A stretch of DNA of 64,000 nt from Anaerocolumna sp. AGMB13025 (lineage in GTDB: Bacteria > Bacillota > Clostridia > Lachnospirales > Lachnospiraceae): positions 182,001 to 246,000 of the forward strand of contig NZ_CP121445.1 in assembly GCF_029689925.1 (NCBI RefSeq), in the 5' to 3' direction. Position numbers and translations under genes: made by a program. Of this stretch, positions 62,498 through 64,000 are shown one piece after another; positions within the stretch are counted from its first letter, which is position 1; the number at the start of each line of letters is the position of its first letter. The notes beneath the pieces are model-generated. The model saw nothing but the letters and a program-made list of their open reading frames with translations, was not told where the DNA came from and searched no databases.

Positions 62498-63505
62498 ATG
62501 GTAAGAATAGGCAGACAGGACAACAACCGGGCAGGTAATCAGAATGTGTCGACGAATGATAAGACCCGGGAAAAGCAGGATGGCAGTAAGCAGGTAAAGC
62601 AAGACGGTGTGAATGACAAACAGGATAAAAAAGGTAAAGGTACCATCTTTGCCGGAGAGTTAAATCTCGGACAAAATGATCTTCTGGCTAAAAAAGAACA
62701 GATGCAAAAGACTGCAATGCAGGTCATATTAGATGCCTTTGCCGGTGATACAAAGCTTGATGAAAATGTTGAGGAACACATGGATAAAGCCCAAGAATTT
62801 GCAAAGCAGGCTGATGAAGCCTCCGGTGAGATACACCGCATGAGGGAGTTAAAGCAGAATTTACAAAAATCCTACAGCATAGATGCTGACAGCGATGAGC
62901 AAAAGGATTTGGAACTTCTGGAGAAAAGTAAGGATATCCGAATGGGTTTTTCTAATTCCACCCTTACTAAGGAGGAAGAGGAAAGATTAAAGGATATGGG
63001 ACCTTTAACAGAATACCAGCAGGCAGCCCTGAATTATCATGACATGGAGTTGGTCTGGCGTCAAAGGCTTACGAAGGCCAACGATAAAATATTCAATGAA
63101 CACAGGACAATTGAATCAATACAGCTGGGACGTGTAAAATATCACCCCCTCATTGATGCGAAGAAAGAATCCCAAGACCTGTTAGAGTCCGCCAGCAAAG
63201 AATTAGTAAACGGACTGGTGGGTGAAGCGAAAGATACCATAGACGATAAGATTGGGGATGATTCTGATAAAGCACAGGAAGTAAAAGATAAGGACAAGAA
63301 AGCCCAGGAGGAAGCTGCTAAGGCCGCCAATAAAAAGTCGGAGGCCAAGAAGGCAAAAAAACCAAACAATGCTGAAGTACCCACTGAGACTGTGGAGCGG
63401 GAGATTGACTGGGAAAAACTTAAGCTGGAGGCGAAGGCCACAGCAGATAAGGCAAACTTGCTTTTGGAAGACTTAAAAGGTCTGACAGTGGATGAACAGA
63501 TATAG
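62498..63505 (+). CDS. Coiled-coil, highly charged protein of unknown function
   Basis: A 335-residue protein rich in Lys, Glu, Asp, Ala and Gln, without Cys. It has a hydrophilic N-terminus (NNRAGNQNVSTNDKTREKQDG), probable coiled coils at about residues 95-140 and 190-300, and a Lys/Ala-rich segment (KKAQEEAAKAANKKSEAKKAKK) at about 265-290. No signal peptide or membrane segment is visible. I do not recognise it. AAAGGGGGAT precedes the ATG. It is monocistronic between terminators. Confidence 0.7.
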   Translation: MVRIGRQDNNRAGNQNVSTNDKTREKQDGSKQVKQDGVNDKQDKKGKGTIFAGELNLGQNDLLAKKEQMQKTAMQVILDAFAGDTKLDENVEEHMDKAQEFAKQADEASGEIHRMRELKQNLQKSYSIDADSDEQKDLELLEKSKDIRMGFSNSTLTKEEEERLKDMGPLTEYQQAALNYHDMELVWRQRLTKANDKIFNEHRTIESIQLGRVKYHPLIDAKKESQDLLESASKELVNGLVGEAKDTIDDKIGDDSDKAQEVKDKDKKAQEEAAKAANKKSEAKKAKKPNNAEVPTETVEREIDWEKLKLEAKATADKANLLLEDLKGLTVDEQI

Positions 63506-63614
63506 ATATGATTGATTGGTAAGCCTTACGATATTCAGGTTTATGATTTAAAAGTCCGGTTAAAATCATAGAGTCAGCGGCAACAACGAATAAAATCCAT
63601 AAATTATAGAACTT

Positions 63615-63660
63615 AATCAGGCTCAAGGGTGTTTAGATACGCCCTTGCAGCCTGATTATT
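63615..63660 (+). terminator. Terminator of the coiled-coil gene
   Basis: AATCAGGCT and CAAGGG (63615-63629) pair with CCCTTG and AGCCTGATT (to 63657), followed by ATTATTTT. Confidence 0.85.
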
Positions 63661-63885
63661 ATTTTGTCCAAATAAACCTCTTTTATAAAAATGAGATATC
63701 CCTTATATATGTTCACGGTCTATCAGATTTGGCGATGCAGCGCTGTATCAGTAATGGTTTGTGTCATTATAGAATTATGACATACAGTATTAAGTACATA
63801 CTGATAATAAAAAATAAGTCCCGAGGTATACTAAAGTGAAAGCTATGTAATTGAACAGGAATTGTTATTGATAGCATAAGACTAA

Positions 63886-63936
63886 AATGCACGATAAATG
63901 CACAAAAAATATGCATGAAATGTGCATAAAAAGCAC
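63886..63936. promoter_or_regulatory. Cluster of TGCAC/GTGCA repeats before a promoter
   Basis: ATGCAC, AATGCAC, ATGCAT, GTGCAT and GCAC recur at intervals of about 11-14 bp, just upstream of the promoter at 63946. The spacing close to a helical turn suggests an array of binding sites for a regulator of the gene beyond the window. Confidence 0.4.
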
Positions 63937-63945
63937 TTTCCCAGC

Positions 63946-63973
63946 TTGTATTAGCATTTGGTTATGTTATAAT
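63946..63973 (+). promoter_or_regulatory. Promoter for a gene beyond the window end
   Basis: TTGTAT (63946-63951), a 16-bp spacer and a perfect TATAAT (63968-63973), followed by GGAAGG at the window edge, a likely ribosome-binding site. Confidence 0.6.
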
Positions 63974-64000
63974 AAAGATGCAAATTTACTATGGAAGGAC

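Overview
The window looks like chromosomal DNA of an anaerobic, spore-forming, low-GC Firmicute, most likely a Lachnospiraceae/Lachnoclostridium-type Clostridium. This is inferred from gene content: subtilases of the clostridial Csp type, a YesM/YesN-type two-component system beside a sugar ABC operon, an AtuA/DUF4387/CitMHS operon, a radical-SAM peptide cassette and AGGAGG ribosome-binding sites. No rRNA, integrase, transposase gene or CRISPR array was seen. One tRNA (Gly, anticodon CCC) lies at 18541-18610.

Layout. 1-3139 (minus): an ABC-2 type transporter (permease cut by the window edge) and an OmpR-type two-component system. 3236-8327 (minus): a visibly more AT-rich peptide natural-product cassette made of a 30-residue Cys-Cys precursor, a SPASM radical SAM enzyme, an ABC exporter and an M13 metallopeptidase. 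8524-11366: a TetR regulator with a divergent, operator-flanked promoter for a small membrane protein, an AraC regulator and a HAD phosphatase. 11735-16769: AtuA-like protein, DUF4387 protein, CitMHS transporter, LysR regulator and an unknown protein. 16770-18896: sparse, with a MITE-like palindromic element, a secreted protein and the tRNA. 18897-23021 (minus): a heterodimeric multidrug-type ABC exporter preceded by a leader peptide, two serial terminators and a duplicated structured element. 23314-30563: NiaX-like transporter, an 11-bp tandem repeat array, MFS transporter, HAD enzymes, ExoA, a cyclase and an M42 peptidase. 30679-34868 (minus): two subtilases and a cell-wall amidase. 35561-41042: ClC transporter, ClpB and a DHH phosphoesterase. 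41364-50588: a sugar locus (glycosidase, YesMN-type regulators, ABC importer). 51026-52618: DEAD-box helicase with a long structured leader. 52994-59397: RpiR regulator divergent to an FAD oxidoreductase / GntP permease / hydantoinase-type operon, with palindromic candidate operators between. 59568-63505: HExxH protein, LacX-type epimerase, SASA esterase and an unknown coiled-coil protein.

The most unusual material is non-coding. Repeat family A (about 109 bp, in tandem) lies immediately before two unrelated minus-strand genes, and its inverted repeats differ between the loci by compensatory changes. Structured element B occurs twice in tandem in the ABC-exporter leader and once, diverged, in the DEAD-box leader, each time directly after an intrinsic terminator. 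A 206-bp near-perfect palindrome lies at 34979-35184. The exporter leader resembles the ribosome-mediated attenuation known for Bacillus subtilis bmrBCD. All family assignments come from motifs read by eye; no database search was run.
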